Below the pieces are notes generated by a model, which saw only the letters and a list, made by a program, of their open reading frames with translations, searched no databases and was not told the origin of the DNA. From NCBI RefSeq assembly GCF_021390515.1, contig NZ_JAJUXI010000014.1, positions 62,001-126,000 on the forward strand: a DNA stretch of 64,000 nt, in the 5' to 3' direction. The stretch is from Dyadobacter sp. CY326 (GTDB lineage: Bacteria; Bacteroidota; Bacteroidia; Cytophagales; Spirosomataceae). A program made the translations under genes and the position numbers. Below, piece by piece: positions 8,537-17,118 of this stretch; the first letter of the stretch is position 1, and every line of letters begins with the position of its first letter.

Positions 8537-9721
8537 ATGAACATCTTGCCAAAAGCCGCAGAATTTATCGCTGCATTTGAGGAAAGCATCCTTAACAATG
8601 CGTTTATCAAGCTTTCGCTTGGAAATTACCACGGAACCGAGGAAAATCTCAAAAACATTTACATCAAGCGGACGCTGATCAAAAAGGAAGAAAAATTCAG
8701 CTTTACTTACCGCTACAAAACCCGCGACATTGTAAAAAATTACGATCTGGGGGAAACGACAAAATTGCTCGAATCCTTGCTCGCCAACGATTTTCATGTG
8801 GCAACGCTGTTTACAGATTCGGCGGAATCGCAATTTGAGATTTTGAAAAACAATAAGATTGTGCTGAAAGAGAAGGTCACGGAAACTAAACTAGTGCCCA
8901 CGCCCGAGCATGACCACGCAAAAAAGCGCATTATCAGCAGTCAGCAAAAGCCTTATTTGCATGAACTGAAAATCACGGACGCGGAAGGGAATGTTTACAA
9001 AAAAGCGCAGGATAAATTCCGGCAGATCAATCATTACATTGAACTTTTAAGTCCGCTCATCAAGGAAATTCCCACTGATAAGCAGCTTAAAGTGGCCGAT
9101 ATGGGTTCCGGAAAGGGTTATTTGACATTTGCCCTTTACGATTATCTCAAAAATGTGTTGCAAGTCGACGCGCACGTAACGGGTGTGGAATTTCGCCCGG
9201 ACCTTGTTGCGCTCTGCAACGAGATTGCGCAGCATTCGGCATTTGAGAACCTACACTTTGAGGAAGGGACCATTGCGGAATTTGACAGCAATAACACCAA
9301 CATTCTCATCGCATTACACGCTTGCGACACCGCAACGGACGATGCAATTTTCAAAGGGATTTCAGCAGAAGCAGATCTGATTGTCGTGGCGCCTTGCTGC
9401 CACAAACAAATTCGTCGCGAAATAGAAAAAACCAAAACCGCGAACGATGTTCAGTTTCTTACCCGATACGGGATATTTCTGGAAAGGCAGGCCGAAATGG
9501 TGACTGACGGCATCAGGGCGCTTATTTTAGAATATTTTGGTTACAAGACAAAAGTGTTTGAATTCATTTCGGATGCCAATACGCCGAAAAATGTCATGAT
9601 CGTCGGCACAAAAGACAAGCGCAATGCGCCTGATCGCGACGCAATCCTTCAAAAGATCCGGGACGCCAAAGCCTATTTTGGGATTGGTTATCATCATCTG
9701 GAAAAAATAGCAGCTTTGTAA
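8537..9721 (+). CDS. Class I SAM-dependent methyltransferase (GSTCD/METTL25-like)
   Basis: A 394-residue protein with an N-terminal domain of unknown role (about 1-170) and a C-terminal Rossmann methyltransferase domain. SAM motif I is VADMGSGKGYLTFALYDYL, the acidic residue after strand 2 is in VTGVEFRPDL, and the region NILIALHACDTATDDAI plus VVAPCCHKQ is typical of the PF13679-like methyltransferase group. The Cys-Cys-His motif suggests an RNA or small-molecule substrate but the target is unknown. It stands alone, with 90 bases upstream and 126 downstream. Confidence 0.82.
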   Translation: MNILPKAAEFIAAFEESILNNAFIKLSLGNYHGTEENLKNIYIKRTLIKKEEKFSFTYRYKTRDIVKNYDLGETTKLLESLLANDFHVATLFTDSAESQFEILKNNKIVLKEKVTETKLVPTPEHDHAKKRIISSQQKPYLHELKITDAEGNVYKKAQDKFRQINHYIELLSPLIKEIPTDKQLKVADMGSGKGYLTFALYDYLKNVLQVDAHVTGVEFRPDLVALCNEIAQHSAFENLHFEEGTIAEFDSNNTNILIALHACDTATDDAIFKGISAEADLIVVAPCCHKQIRREIEKTKTANDVQFLTRYGIFLERQAEMVTDGIRALILEYFGYKTKVFEFISDANTPKNVMIVGTKDKRNAPDRDAILQKIRDAKAYFGIGYHHLEKIAAL

Positions 9722-9810
9722 GCAATGTTAAACAACTTGGATCGGCTTTTGTAAGCTTATTCAAAGTGTTATATATCTGTGGAAAAGTCTCATATTCTCT
9801 TCTCTGTCCC

Positions 9811-9818
9811 TATATTTG
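9811..9818 (+). promoter_or_regulatory. Candidate -7 element (TATATTTG) for the MMPL transporter
   Basis: Exact TAnnTTTG match about 30 bases before the ATG at 9848. No clear -33 element at standard spacing. Confidence 0.4.
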
Positions 9819-9847
9819 CAACTTTTTGTGGAACTGACTAACTTAAT

Positions 9848-12169
9848 ATGTGGAATAAAATAGCGACTTACATAATCCGCTACCGGCTTTTGTGGGTTGC
9901 ATTGGTGCTCGTCTCAACCATTTTTATGGCTTACGAAGCGAGCAAGATCGAGCTCTCCTATAACTTCGCGCGGATTCTTCCTTCCAATGATCCCGTCGAA
10001 AAAGAATATCAGGATTTTAGAAAACTTTTTGGCGAGGACGGCAGCGTAATGGTGATTGGCTGGCAAGATCCGCAGCTCTTTGAGATCAATAAATTCCGCG
10101 ACTGGTGCAAGCTTACACAACGCATCAAGGACACGCAAGGCATCAAAAATGTGCTTTCTCTGGCCAATGTCTACGAGATCAAACGCAATGACAGTCTGCG
10201 AAAATTTGACGTCGCACCCGTTATCAAGCGAATTCCACAAACACAAATTGAGGCGGACAGCATCAAAAAGCGCATTGCCAACCTGCCTATTTACGACGGA
10301 CTTATCCTCAACAGCAAGACAAATGCAACGCTGATCGTCGTAACATTTAATGATAAGGAGCTGAATTCCAAGCGCCGGCTTACCATTGTGAGCGACATTG
10401 AGGCAATGGCAGAGGAATTTGGCACAAAATACAAAGCCGACCTGCATTACTCTGGAATGCCATACATTCGGACCATCAATATGAAGAAGATCTCCGGCGA
10501 AATGGAGCTGTTCATGGGATTGGCCGTTTTTGTTACATTATTGATCCTTTGGGCATTTTTCCGTTCGCTGCGCCTTACGCTTTTATCCATCGTTGTGGTG
10601 TTGATCGGCGTGATCTTCTCGGTCGGCATTCTGCATCTTTTTGATTATAAAATCACCGCCTTAACCGGTCTCCTTCCTCCCCTGCTCATTGTCATCGGCG
10701 TTCCCAACTGCGTCTTTCTGATCAATAAATATCAGTCCGAGCTCAGGTCGCATGCCAATAAAGATGACGCGTTGCAGAAAATGATTCGGCAGATCGGCTT
10801 GTCAACATTCCTGGCAAACATGACCACAGCCATCGGATTCGGTGTTTTTTATTTTACCAACAGCATTTTGCTAGTAGAATTTGGCGTTGTGGCTGCAATA
10901 AGCGTGATGGCAACTTATGTGCTTTGTTTGCTGCTTTTGCCAATCACATTGCATTACATGAGCGTGCCCAAAGCGCGTCACTTGAAACATTTGGATGGAA
11001 AATGGGCCTCCGGCTTCCTGACAAAAGTAAATTTCCTGGTGCATCATCGCCGCAAGGAAATCTACATTGCAATGGTTGTCCTGATCCTTATTTCAGCTTT
11101 TGGAATGACAAAAATCAAGACAATTGGTTATGTCGTGGATGACCTTCCTAAAAAGGACGTTGTATATACCGATTTGCGGTTTTTTGAGAAAAACTTTAAT
11201 GGCGTTTTGCCTTTTGAAGTGATGATCGACACCAAGCAGCCGAACGGAATTTTTGCCGATCAGGCACAAGTGCTTTATAAAATCAAAGCGTTTCAGAATG
11301 AAATGGCCAAATTTCCTGAATTCTCCAAGCCACTTTCAGTTGTAGAAGCGTCACGCTTTTTATATCAGGCTTACCGCGGCGGCGATGCAAAATATTATGC
11401 CTTACCCGGCGTGTTGGAGTTAAACAAGCTCACGAATTATGTGCAGGATCAGCAAGGAGCTGCCAAACAATTGAATGCTTTCGTCAACAAAGACAAAAGT
11501 GTGACACGCGTCAGCTTTCAAATGGCGGATGTTGGATCGGAGCGGATTAAGGAGTTAATGGACAAGATCCGCCCGAAAGTTGATTCTATTTTCAGTCCCA
11601 AACAATACAAAGTGAGCCTTACGGGCCACAGTTTGGTGTTCCTGAAAAGCAATGATTATCTGCTCAGCAATTTATACGAAAGTTTGCTGATTGCGATTGC
11701 AATGATCGCCATCGTTGGAATGGTTCTATTCCGATCGGTTCCAATTATTTTGCTTTCAAAATTGCCTTGCCTCATTCCGCTTGCATTGACCGCAGGCATT
11801 ATGGGTTACTTTGGCATTTACTTCAAACCCACAACAATCCTGATTTTCAGCATCACATTTGGCATCGCGTCCGACGGAACGGTTTATTTCTTAACCCGTT
11901 ATCGTGAAGAGCTTTACAAAAACGGTTTGACGCCATCACAGGCTGTCACGGCGTCCATTTTCGGAACCGGTCTGAGCATGATCTACACTGCGGTTATCCT
12001 CTTTTGCGGATTCTCTATTTTTGCTGCTTCGAGTTTTGGAGGCACGGCTGCGATGGGCGTTATGGTGTCCATCACATTGTTGGTGGCCATGTGTACAAAC
12101 CTCATTTTGCTGCCCGCTTTGCTGCTTTCGATTGCGAAGCGCCAGGGAAAAAATGTCAAACCAAGCTGA
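9848..12169 (+). CDS. MMPL/RND-family membrane exporter
   Basis: A 773-residue proton-driven transporter of the RND superfamily, MMPL branch (lipid or hydrophobic-compound export; same fold as Patched and hopanoid exporters). It has two homologous halves. Each has one N-terminal transmembrane helix (residues about 12-30 and 405-420), a large periplasmic loop, and a bundle of five helices with the sterol-sensing-like segment. Examples are LTGLLPPLLIVIGVPNCVFLINKYQ in the first half and ILIFSITFGIASDGTVYFLTRYREE in the second. The Asp in the second motif is at the usual proton-relay position. There is no membrane-fusion protein or outer-membrane channel nearby, so it probably acts alone. The M28 peptidase follows after 49 bases. 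Confidence 0.88.
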   Translation: MWNKIATYIIRYRLLWVALVLVSTIFMAYEASKIELSYNFARILPSNDPVEKEYQDFRKLFGEDGSVMVIGWQDPQLFEINKFRDWCKLTQRIKDTQGIKNVLSLANVYEIKRNDSLRKFDVAPVIKRIPQTQIEADSIKKRIANLPIYDGLILNSKTNATLIVVTFNDKELNSKRRLTIVSDIEAMAEEFGTKYKADLHYSGMPYIRTINMKKISGEMELFMGLAVFVTLLILWAFFRSLRLTLLSIVVVLIGVIFSVGILHLFDYKITALTGLLPPLLIVIGVPNCVFLINKYQSELRSHANKDDALQKMIRQIGLSTFLANMTTAIGFGVFYFTNSILLVEFGVVAAISVMATYVLCLLLLPITLHYMSVPKARHLKHLDGKWASGFLTKVNFLVHHRRKEIYIAMVVLILISAFGMTKIKTIGYVVDDLPKKDVVYTDLRFFEKNFNGVLPFEVMIDTKQPNGIFADQAQVLYKIKAFQNEMAKFPEFSKPLSVVEASRFLYQAYRGGDAKYYALPGVLELNKLTNYVQDQQGAAKQLNAFVNKDKSVTRVSFQMADVGSERIKELMDKIRPKVDSIFSPKQYKVSLTGHSLVFLKSNDYLLSNLYESLLIAIAMIAIVGMVLFRSVPIILLSKLPCLIPLALTAGIMGYFGIYFKPTTILIFSITFGIASDGTVYFLTRYREELYKNGLTPSQAVTASIFGTGLSMIYTAVILFCGFSIFAASSFGGTAAMGVMVSITLLVAMCTNLILLPALLLSIAKRQGKNVKPS

Positions 12170-12218
12170 TAGAACGGCTTTTTGGCGTATATTCCCTTTC
12201 CATTAACTCTATATCACG

Positions 12219-13601
12219 ATGAAAAGATTTTTAGTGATGTTATCGCTATGCGCTTGCATGGCGAATGAAAGCAATGCCCAAAGCGATTATCAAACGGATT
12301 CGATTTTTATCCGAAAAATCTTCAACACCTCCTTGCGTGAAGGCAAGTCATACGAATGGCTGCGACATTTGACCCAACAGATCGGCTCGCGTCTGAGCGG
12401 TTCCGAGGGTGCTGCGAAAGCGGTTATTTACACAAAATCCGTGATGGAGCAAGAGCAGTTTGATAAGGTTACTCTGCAAAATGTCATGGTGCCGCATTGG
12501 GTGCGCGGAGCCAAAGAAAAAGCGCAGATTATTAGTGGTAAACAAAAAACCGACGTCCCCATTGCAGCATTAGGCGGTTCCGTTGCGACACCGAAAGGCG
12601 GCATTAAAGCCAAAATTATAGAAGTAAAAAGTTTTCAAGAGTTGCGCGACCTCGGCGCAGAGAAAGTCAAAGGCAAGATTGTATTTTTCAATCGGCCTAT
12701 GGACCCCACCAAGATCAACACATTTGAAGCTTACGCCGGGGCGGTCGAGCAGCGCGGCATGGGGGCTAGCGAAGCTGGAAAGCTGGGTGCGGTTGGCGCA
12801 ATCGTGCGTTCCATGACCACACGCCTAGACGATGTGCCGCACACAGGCAGCATGCGTTACGTGAGCGGTGCGCCCATCATTCCCGCCGCGGCCATTACAA
12901 CCAATGGAGCTGAGTTGCTAAGCAAAACATTAAAAGCCAATCCCGAGACTGAGTTTTATTTTGAACAAAGCTGCGAAACGTTGCCTGACGCGCCTTCGCA
13001 CAACGTGATCGGTGAGTTAAAGGGCAAGAAAGATCCTTCGAAATACATTGCCGTTGGCGGTCACCTCGATTCGTGGGATTTCGCGCAGGGTGCGCATGAT
13101 GATGGTTCGGGTTGTGTGCAGTCTATCGAGGCAGTTCGGATTTTGAAAGCACTGGGTTACCAGCCAAACAATACACTCAGGGCCGTCATGTTTATGAATG
13201 AGGAAAACGGTCTGAAAGGCGGCATTGCTTACGCGGATTCGGCCAAATCAAAAAAAGAAACGCACATTGCAGCCATTGAGTCAGATCGGGGCGGGTTTAC
13301 GCCGCTTGGCTTTGGTGTGGTGGGAACACCTGCGCAAAAAGCCAGGATTGCGCAGTGGTCGAAGCTTTTTGCCGCATACGGCATTCATGAGATCGGTCCG
13401 GGCGGTGGCGGTGCGGACATTGGCCCGCTCGCGCAGCAGGGAACCGTGTTACTCGGACTTATCCCCGACTCACAACGCTATTTCGATTATCATCACGCGT
13501 CCAATGACAAGTTTGAAGCCGTAAGCAAGCGCGAGCTTGACCTGGGCGCCGCAGCCATGGCGGCAATGATTTATTTAATTGATAAATACGGCGTCGAATA
13601 A
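12219..13601 (+). CDS. Secreted M28-family metallopeptidase with PA domain
   Basis: Zinc aminopeptidase/carboxypeptidase-like enzyme of 460 residues exported by a signal peptide (MKRFLVMLSLCACMANESNAQ). A protease-associated (PA) domain (about 125-235, GKIVFFNRPMDPT to SMRYVSGAPIIPAAAI) interrupts the M28 catalytic domain. Zinc ligands and catalytic residues are visible as GGHLDSWD, GAHDDGSG, MNEENGLKGG, IESDRGG and YHHASNDKF. Dinuclear M28 enzymes usually trim peptides in the periplasm. It may be cotranscribed with the MMPL gene upstream. A strong hairpin ends the unit. Confidence 0.92.
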   Translation: MKRFLVMLSLCACMANESNAQSDYQTDSIFIRKIFNTSLREGKSYEWLRHLTQQIGSRLSGSEGAAKAVIYTKSVMEQEQFDKVTLQNVMVPHWVRGAKEKAQIISGKQKTDVPIAALGGSVATPKGGIKAKIIEVKSFQELRDLGAEKVKGKIVFFNRPMDPTKINTFEAYAGAVEQRGMGASEAGKLGAVGAIVRSMTTRLDDVPHTGSMRYVSGAPIIPAAAITTNGAELLSKTLKANPETEFYFEQSCETLPDAPSHNVIGELKGKKDPSKYIAVGGHLDSWDFAQGAHDDGSGCVQSIEAVRILKALGYQPNNTLRAVMFMNEENGLKGGIAYADSAKSKKETHIAAIESDRGGFTPLGFGVVGTPAQKARIAQWSKLFAAYGIHEIGPGGGGADIGPLAQQGTVLLGLIPDSQRYFDYHHASNDKFEAVSKRELDLGAAAMAAMIYLIDKYGVE

Positions 13602-13604
13602 AAA

Positions 13605-13640
13605 TGAGAATGGCTGCCTCAATTGAAGCAGCCATTCTCA
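13605..13640. terminator. Strong bidirectional terminator hairpin
   Basis: Perfect 13-bp stem TGAGAATGGCTGC/GCAGCCATTCTCA with a 10-base loop, located exactly between two convergent genes (M28 peptidase and Anbu). A-tract on the left and TTATATTTTTT on the right suit termination in both directions. Confidence 0.85.
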
Positions 13641-13644
13641 CACA

Positions 13645-14364
13645 TTATATTTTTTCAAAGCTCTGGTCCATCCATTCCTCCGGAATGTCATCGAGCGCCT
13701 GTTTGAGCTTTTCGGCCCAAATGTCCGAAATTTGTTCCAAATCTTTTTTCTCGTAACGGTGTTCAACGATTTTGAAACTGTCTCTTTTATAAAGCACGAC
13801 ATCAATCGGAAAATCAACATCATTGTTGCTGACACGCGTTGAATCGAAGGATAAAAAACCTGCTTTCAAAGCCTGCTTCATGGTCGATTCGCCATTGAGC
13901 ACCCGGTTCAGGATCGCTTTTCCCTGCCCTGAATTTCCAATGATCACATAAGGAGAACCTTCGTCCAGTTCGACCCAATTGCCTTCTGAATAAAGTAAAA
14001 ATAGCTTATGGTCCGCATCGTCTTTCAACTGCCCGCCTACGATTGTGTTAAGATTGAACTTTAAGCCAGCCCGTTCCAAAGCTGCCCTGTCTTCCTCTGC
14101 AACCCGCTTAATTTGCTCACCGAATGTGTTTACCGCTTTGTAAAGCTTGTTATAAACGACGCCCTCGCTGAGCAATTCTTCAAAATAATGTACTGCTTTA
14201 TCGCGCACGGATCGCAGTCCGCTGGTCATGATAAAAAGGGAGTAATTGTCCTTTTGCGTCACATACATTTTCTTTTTTACAGTCGTATTCGTGCCTGCTG
14301 TAATGCGGGTGTCTGCCAATGCAACCAGCCCTTCTTTTACTTTTATTCCTAAACAATAAGTCAT
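13645..14364 (-). CDS. Anbu, ancestral proteasome beta-subunit-like hydrolase
   Basis: An N-terminal-nucleophile hydrolase of the proteasome superfamily, 239 residues, matching the COG3484 (Anbu) type rather than HslV. After Met removal the mature chain would start with Thr (MTYCLGIKVKEGLVALADTR), placing Thr1 as nucleophile. The Asp in ADTR and the Lys in TVKKKMYV are at positions equivalent to proteasomal D17 and K33. GGQLKDD and YVIIGNSGQGKAILNR are further family motifs. Anbu genes are usually next to alpha-E, transglutaminase-like and ATP-grasp genes; none is here. Its function and substrates are poorly known. Confidence 0.88.
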   Translation of the reverse strand: MTYCLGIKVKEGLVALADTRITAGTNTTVKKKMYVTQKDNYSLFIMTSGLRSVRDKAVHYFEELLSEGVVYNKLYKAVNTFGEQIKRVAEEDRAALERAGLKFNLNTIVGGQLKDDADHKLFLLYSEGNWVELDEGSPYVIIGNSGQGKAILNRVLNGESTMKQALKAGFLSFDSTRVSNNDVDFPIDVVLYKRDSFKIVEHRYEKKDLEQISDIWAEKLKQALDDIPEEWMDQSFEKI

Positions 14365-14440
14365 TTTCCTGTGTCAATTATGCCGTCCAAAAGGAGTGTC
14401 AGTTTTTGTGTTCTGGGACGATCACTACATTAATTATGCC

Positions 14441-14448
14441 CAAAAGTA
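14441..14448 (-). promoter_or_regulatory. Candidate -7 element (TACTTTTG) for the Anbu gene
   Basis: Exact TAnnTTTG match on the minus strand, implying a 5' leader of about 70 bases before the ATG at 14364. The -33 region is not convincing. Confidence 0.35.
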
Positions 14449-14638
14449 CCAAAATGACCAATGTCGATCATAAAAAACATCTTTTTAATCACGAATATTT
14501 TAAAACTGCGCCTGTTTCATGCGACGATACCAAGCCAAAATTAGCTCAGTTTGGATCGATCTAATTGGAAAAATTTCGAGTATATGAAGACAAGGAAATG
14601 ATTAATCAATGCCATTACACGGCCAATTCCAGATTCAA

Positions 14639-15337
14639 ATGAAGCTTTTACAATTACTCTGCATATGCATTGCGCTGCTTACGGGTTGCAGCAACACGGA
14701 CGACCCCGGCACGAACACTTACAATCCGGGCAGCAGCGAACCCGGAGCCAAATTTTTAGCGCTTGGCGATTCCTACACCATCGGACAAAGCGTGACGGCG
14801 GAAGAGCGCTGGCCCGTTTTGCTCGTCAAAAGCCTTAGAAACAACAACGTTCAGTTCCGCGCTCCGGACATCATTGCCACAACGGGTTGGACGACGCGTG
14901 ACCTAATCTTTTCCGTGGATAACGCCAAACCGGACACCAATTACGATCTGGTTTCACTCATGATCGGGGTTAACAATCAGTTTCAGGGCAAAAGCATCGA
15001 AGAATATCGAACAGAATTCAGCTCATTACTCACCAAAAGCATTGCGTTTGCCGGCGGCGAGGCAAAGCACGTCTTTGTGCTATCGATTCCGGACTGGGGC
15101 GTTACGCCTTACGGCGCTTCGAATCGTGCCGAGATTGCGAAGGAAATTGACGCTTTTAATCTGGTTGCCAAAGCTGAATGTGACAAAGCAAAAGTTTTGT
15201 TCATTGACATCACGCCCATTTCGCGGAAGGCATTGGACAATCCGACCTTGATCGCAAAAGATAATCTTCACTTTTCCGGCAAGATGCATCAGCTTTGGGT
15301 CGATGAAATCATCCCGCTGATCAAATCCAAAATTTGA
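14639..15337 (+). CDS. SGNH/GDSL hydrolase lipoprotein
   Basis: Lipid-anchored esterase-type protein of 232 residues. The start at 14639 gives a clean lipoprotein signal (MKLLQLLCICIALLTGC, lipobox LTGC); an upstream in-frame ATG at 14609 would add ten polar residues before it. SGNH blocks: I with the nucleophile Ser in FLALGDSYTIG, III as MIGVNNQFQG, and V with Asp-x2-His in KDNLHFSGKMH. Substrate unknown; carbohydrate ester or lysophospholipid are possibilities. The preceding 270 bases separate it divergently from the Anbu gene and hold no other supported gene. Confidence 0.88.
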   Translation: MKLLQLLCICIALLTGCSNTDDPGTNTYNPGSSEPGAKFLALGDSYTIGQSVTAEERWPVLLVKSLRNNNVQFRAPDIIATTGWTTRDLIFSVDNAKPDTNYDLVSLMIGVNNQFQGKSIEEYRTEFSSLLTKSIAFAGGEAKHVFVLSIPDWGVTPYGASNRAEIAKEIDAFNLVAKAECDKAKVLFIDITPISRKALDNPTLIAKDNLHFSGKMHQLWVDEIIPLIKSKI

Positions 15338-15354
15338 AACACGGCGCGCACTAA

Positions 15355-15383
15355 AAACCTCCGCATTACAAAGGCGGAGGTTT
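15355..15383. terminator. Bidirectional terminator hairpin
   Basis: Perfect 10-bp stem AAACCTCCGC/GCGGAGGTTT with a 9-base loop between the convergent SGNH hydrolase and ferredoxin genes. Confidence 0.8.
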
Positions 15384-15414
15384 ATGCACTATATTCCAAA
15401 ATTCTAAAACCTTA

Positions 15415-15738
15415 TTACGCTTCTTGCAATGCTTTCAAACGAATGACCATGCCGTTCAAATCATCATTACAGCGCAGCTGACACGCAAGCCGGCTGTTTG
15501 GTTCAGCATCCGGCAAAGCGTCCAATGTGTCTAGTTCATTATCATTCTGTGCAGGCAAACCTTCGCCTCCTTCCAGCACGCTGATGTGGCAAGTTGCGCA
15601 AAGGCCCATTCCTCCGCAAGTTGCCTGAATATCATATTCATAGGCCTTCAACATTTCCATTAAGTTCAGCCCCATATCCACGATCACTTCGAGCTCCCGG
15701 CGATCGCCATTGTTATCTTCAACTTGTATATTGACCAT
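15415..15738 (-). CDS. [2Fe-2S] ferredoxin, adrenodoxin type
   Basis: A 107-residue soluble electron carrier. Cluster ligands are visible as C-x5-C-x2-C in ATCGGMGLCATCH plus a fourth Cys in RLACQL, the adrenodoxin/ISC-type spacing. It lies 2 bases downstream of the ferredoxin reductase-like gene, so the pair is an operon and the flavoprotein is its likely electron donor. It lacks the neighbours (iscU, hscA) of a dedicated Fe-S assembly ferredoxin. Confidence 0.92.
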   Translation of the reverse strand: MVNIQVEDNNGDRRELEVIVDMGLNLMEMLKAYEYDIQATCGGMGLCATCHISVLEGGEGLPAQNDNELDTLDALPDAEPNSRLACQLRCNDDLNGMVIRLKALQEA

Positions 15739-15740
15739 GA

Positions 15741-16745
15741 TTAGAATGCGTTAACACCGTTAACCGTTGTGTATTTGAAACTGAGTTTTTGATCCGGATA
15801 AACATATTTGAACGCACTTTGCATCATAATGGCTGCCTCATGGAAACCGCAAAGGATCAATTTTAACTTGCCCGGATAGGTGTTAATGTCCCCAATCGCG
15901 TAAATGCGCTCGACATTGGTTGAATAGTCAACCGTGTCCACGATGATTGCCGATTTTTCTACGCCCAGATTCCAGTTAGCAATTGGGCCAAGTTTAGGGC
16001 TTAGTCCAAAAAGCGGAATGAAATGATCCGTTGGAATGGTGGTGACGCTTTTATCATTGCCTACAATCGAGATTTCTTTCAACACCCCATTGCCGCCCAG
16101 ACTGCTCACCTGCGATTGCAGAATCAGGTCAATCTTACCCTTTCCGGCCAGTTCAAAAACCTTCTCAGCAGAATCCGGTGCTCCGCGGAATGTGTCGCCA
16201 CGGTGCACCAATGTTACGCGGGAAGCAATATCGGCCAGGAAAATCGTCCAGTCCAATGCGGAATCGCCGCCTCCTGCCAAAACCACATTTTGATTACGGA
16301 ATTGCTCAGGTTTTTTAACCATATAATGCACGCCTTTTCCTTCAAAATATTCCAGCTTGTCAACGGCTGGCTTGCGCGGTTCGAAACTCCCCAAACCTGC
16401 CGCGATGACAACAACCTGGCAATGTACAACCGTGCCTTCGTTGGTGCGTACAATGTAACTTCCATCGTCCTGCTTGTCCAGCGACTCAACGCGTTCGCCC
16501 AATGTGAAACCGGGTTTAAACTCTTCAATCTGAATAAGGAGATTTTTAACAAGATCCTCAGCTATGATCCCGGGCGCGCCGGGAATGTCATAAATCGGTT
16601 TCTGCGGATAAATTTCAGCGAGCTGACCGCCTACAACGGGAAGTGCATCAATCAGGTGGCAACGCATTTTAAGTAAACCGGCTTCAAAAACTGCGAACAA
16701 GCCGACAGGTCCGGCGCCGATAATGCAAATATCTGTGGTAATCAT
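15741..16745 (-). CDS. Ferredoxin--NADP reductase, thioredoxin-reductase-like type
   Basis: Homodimer-type flavoprotein of 334 residues transferring electrons between NADPH and ferredoxin. It has an FAD-binding GxGxxG (ICIIGAGPVGLFAVFEAG), an NADPH-binding motif (VVLAGGGDSALDW) with the basic pair in LVHRGDTFRG, and a C-terminal FAD motif (IYAIGDINTYP). The redox CxxC of thioredoxin reductase is absent, which places it with the YumC/TrxR-like ferredoxin reductases. The ferredoxin gene follows after 2 bases, supporting this assignment. A good promoter lies upstream at 16786-16817. Confidence 0.92.
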   Translation of the reverse strand: MITTDICIIGAGPVGLFAVFEAGLLKMRCHLIDALPVVGGQLAEIYPQKPIYDIPGAPGIIAEDLVKNLLIQIEEFKPGFTLGERVESLDKQDDGSYIVRTNEGTVVHCQVVVIAAGLGSFEPRKPAVDKLEYFEGKGVHYMVKKPEQFRNQNVVLAGGGDSALDWTIFLADIASRVTLVHRGDTFRGAPDSAEKVFELAGKGKIDLILQSQVSSLGGNGVLKEISIVGNDKSVTTIPTDHFIPLFGLSPKLGPIANWNLGVEKSAIIVDTVDYSTNVERIYAIGDINTYPGKLKLILCGFHEAAIMMQSAFKYVYPDQKLSFKYTTVNGVNAF

Positions 16746-17118
16746 GATTGTTATCTTTTTCTGAATTTCGGAATAATTGAATGTCCAAAAATACTGCCCT
16801 AACCCTCCCTATGCCAATCACAATTGCTTATCTGCCATAACCAAAAGTTATTAGTCCGTCCATTCGAACAGCAATGACGTTCAAAGCGGTTGTGGATTAT
16901 AAAAAACGTTCCAGAGACAGCCGGCACAGCAAGCTTTTAGGTAAGATAAGTTCGCTGCGAGAGGAATTCTGCCGCTATAAGTCAGCTCGTTAGACAGGAA
17001 ATGCTTTTTTATTGAGTCGTTTCAAAATGCATTAAGGGGTAGAATGACCAAAAAACAGTCTTCTTTTCTGACAGATCCTTTTTAATTCCTGAATCCGCAG
17101 AAACCTTTACCTCTTACT
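16746..17118. other. 373-base divergent intergenic region
   Basis: Lies between the ferredoxin reductase (minus) and the MFS transporter (plus). Besides the promoter at 16786-16817 it holds a small perfect palindrome ATAAC-CAAAA-GTTAT at 16837-16851. I see no reading frame, RNA gene or plus-strand consensus promoter in the rest. Confidence 0.5.
16786..16817 (-). promoter_or_regulatory. Promoter of the ferredoxin reductase-ferredoxin operon
   Basis: On the minus strand TTG (complement of 16815-16817), 21-base spacer, then TATTTTTG (complement of 16786-16793), an exact -7 consensus. Predicted leader about 35 bases. Confidence 0.5.

Noticed and set aside
16023-16676. 217-codon plus-strand frame inside the ferredoxin reductase gene
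   Set aside because: Lies wholly antisense to a well-supported flavoprotein gene and has no recognisable domain.
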